DNA of 64,000 nucleotides, from the NCBI GenBank assembly GCA_039908105.1, contig JAMOBI010000027.1:1-64000 (forward strand). The letters are read 5' to 3'. Below, piece after piece: positions 63,881 through 64,000 of the stretch (positions within the stretch are counted from its first letter, which is position 1; each line of letters starts with the position of its first letter). The position numbers and the translations under genes are program-made. A model generated the notes under the pieces. It worked only from the letters and a program-made list of their open reading frames with translations, was not told where the DNA came from and searched no databases. Origin of the DNA: Magnetaquiglobus sp039908105 (lineage in GTDB: Bacteria; Pseudomonadota; Magnetococcia; Magnetococcales; Magnetaquicoccaceae).

Positions 63881-64000
63881 AGAAATCCTTCATCGTCAAC
63901 TTGACACGACCCTGACGGTCGATGTCCAACACCTTGACCTTGACCACATCCCCCTCCTTCAACACGTCCGAAACCTTGGCCACGCGCTGATTGGAGATCT
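63879..64000 (-). CDS. pnp: Polyribonucleotide nucleotidyltransferase, C-terminal end (partial)
   Basis: The minus-strand frame gives the end of an S1 domain, NQRVAKVSDVLKEGDVVKVK followed by DIDRQGRVKLTMKDF and TAA, which matches the PNPase C-terminus; an S1-domain protein of another kind cannot be fully excluded. The stop TAA is formed at the border of the palindromic repeat (TAAACCGCACCC). Confidence 0.75.
   Translation of the reverse strand, partial: ISNQRVAKVSDVLKEGDVVKVKVLDIDRQGRVKLTMKDF

Overview
The window reads as a proteobacterial chromosome segment, GC-rich in its core. The right half carries ordinary housekeeping genes (gcvH, ftsEX, an IHF-like gene, a liv transporter, aroK, the 3' end of pnp). 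The mix of a hemerythrin-containing sensor, large hybrid kinases and a family of long palindromic repeats would fit a marine or magnetotactic lineage such as Magnetococcia. No rRNA or marker gene here settles that, so the taxonomic guess is inference only.

Region 1 (about 1-28,790) is a nest of mobile DNA accreted at one tRNA-Val(GAC) gene (28738-28812, minus strand). Copies of the 3' part of that tRNA lie at 4298-4350, 18244-18290 and within the tRNA itself, so at least three integrative elements are joined in tandem. Element 1 (ends at 4350) has an IS630-truncated family A DNA polymerase, a winged-helix gene, and an excisionase/integrase pair. Element 2 (4298-18290) has an IS66 remnant, a three-gene restriction-like operon (McrB-like AAA+, PD-(D/E)XK nuclease, C5-cytosine methyltransferase), a glycosylase-like gene, a serine recombinase and a Rep-like gene flanked by two diverged copies of a three-helix structured element. 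It ends in an excisionase/integrase pair almost identical to that of element 1. Element 3 (18244-28790) looks like a phage satellite: a P4-type integrase broken by a 44-bp duplication, two toxin-antitoxin-like pairs, an AlpA-like regulator, a primase, a helicase, a terminase-small-subunit-like gene and a large GIY-YIG/membrane/Sel1 fusion as cargo.

Region 2 (28,960-43,690) is core-like: gcvH, ftsX-ftsE, a zinc-ribbon/DUF3426-type membrane protein, an IHF-like gene, a hybrid histidine kinase, the livKHMGF transporter with a damaged livG, and a YbjN-family gene.

Region 3 (43,860-53,810) is a Mu-like virion block in one direction: protease with nested scaffold, decoration protein, major capsid protein, gp36-like and gp37-like proteins, then large tail-tip-like proteins. 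No portal, terminase, tape measure, transposase or lysis gene is seen, and two host palindromic repeats sit inside it, so it looks like an old resident remnant or a domesticated particle.

Region 4 (54,175-64,000) has two paralogous exported proteins, aroK, tRNA-Gly(CCC), a methyltransferase / radical SAM / glycosyltransferase cluster, an 870-residue metallo-beta-lactamase / cNMP-binding / hemerythrin protein, an exported cysteine-rich protein and the end of pnp.

About eleven copies of a modular palindromic repeat (roughly 150-450 bp, ends resembling AAACCGCACCC, with a built-in terminator-like hairpin and a co-varying apical stem) punctuate 33-64 kb. I saw none in the 1-28.8 kb integrated region, which fits recent arrival of that region.
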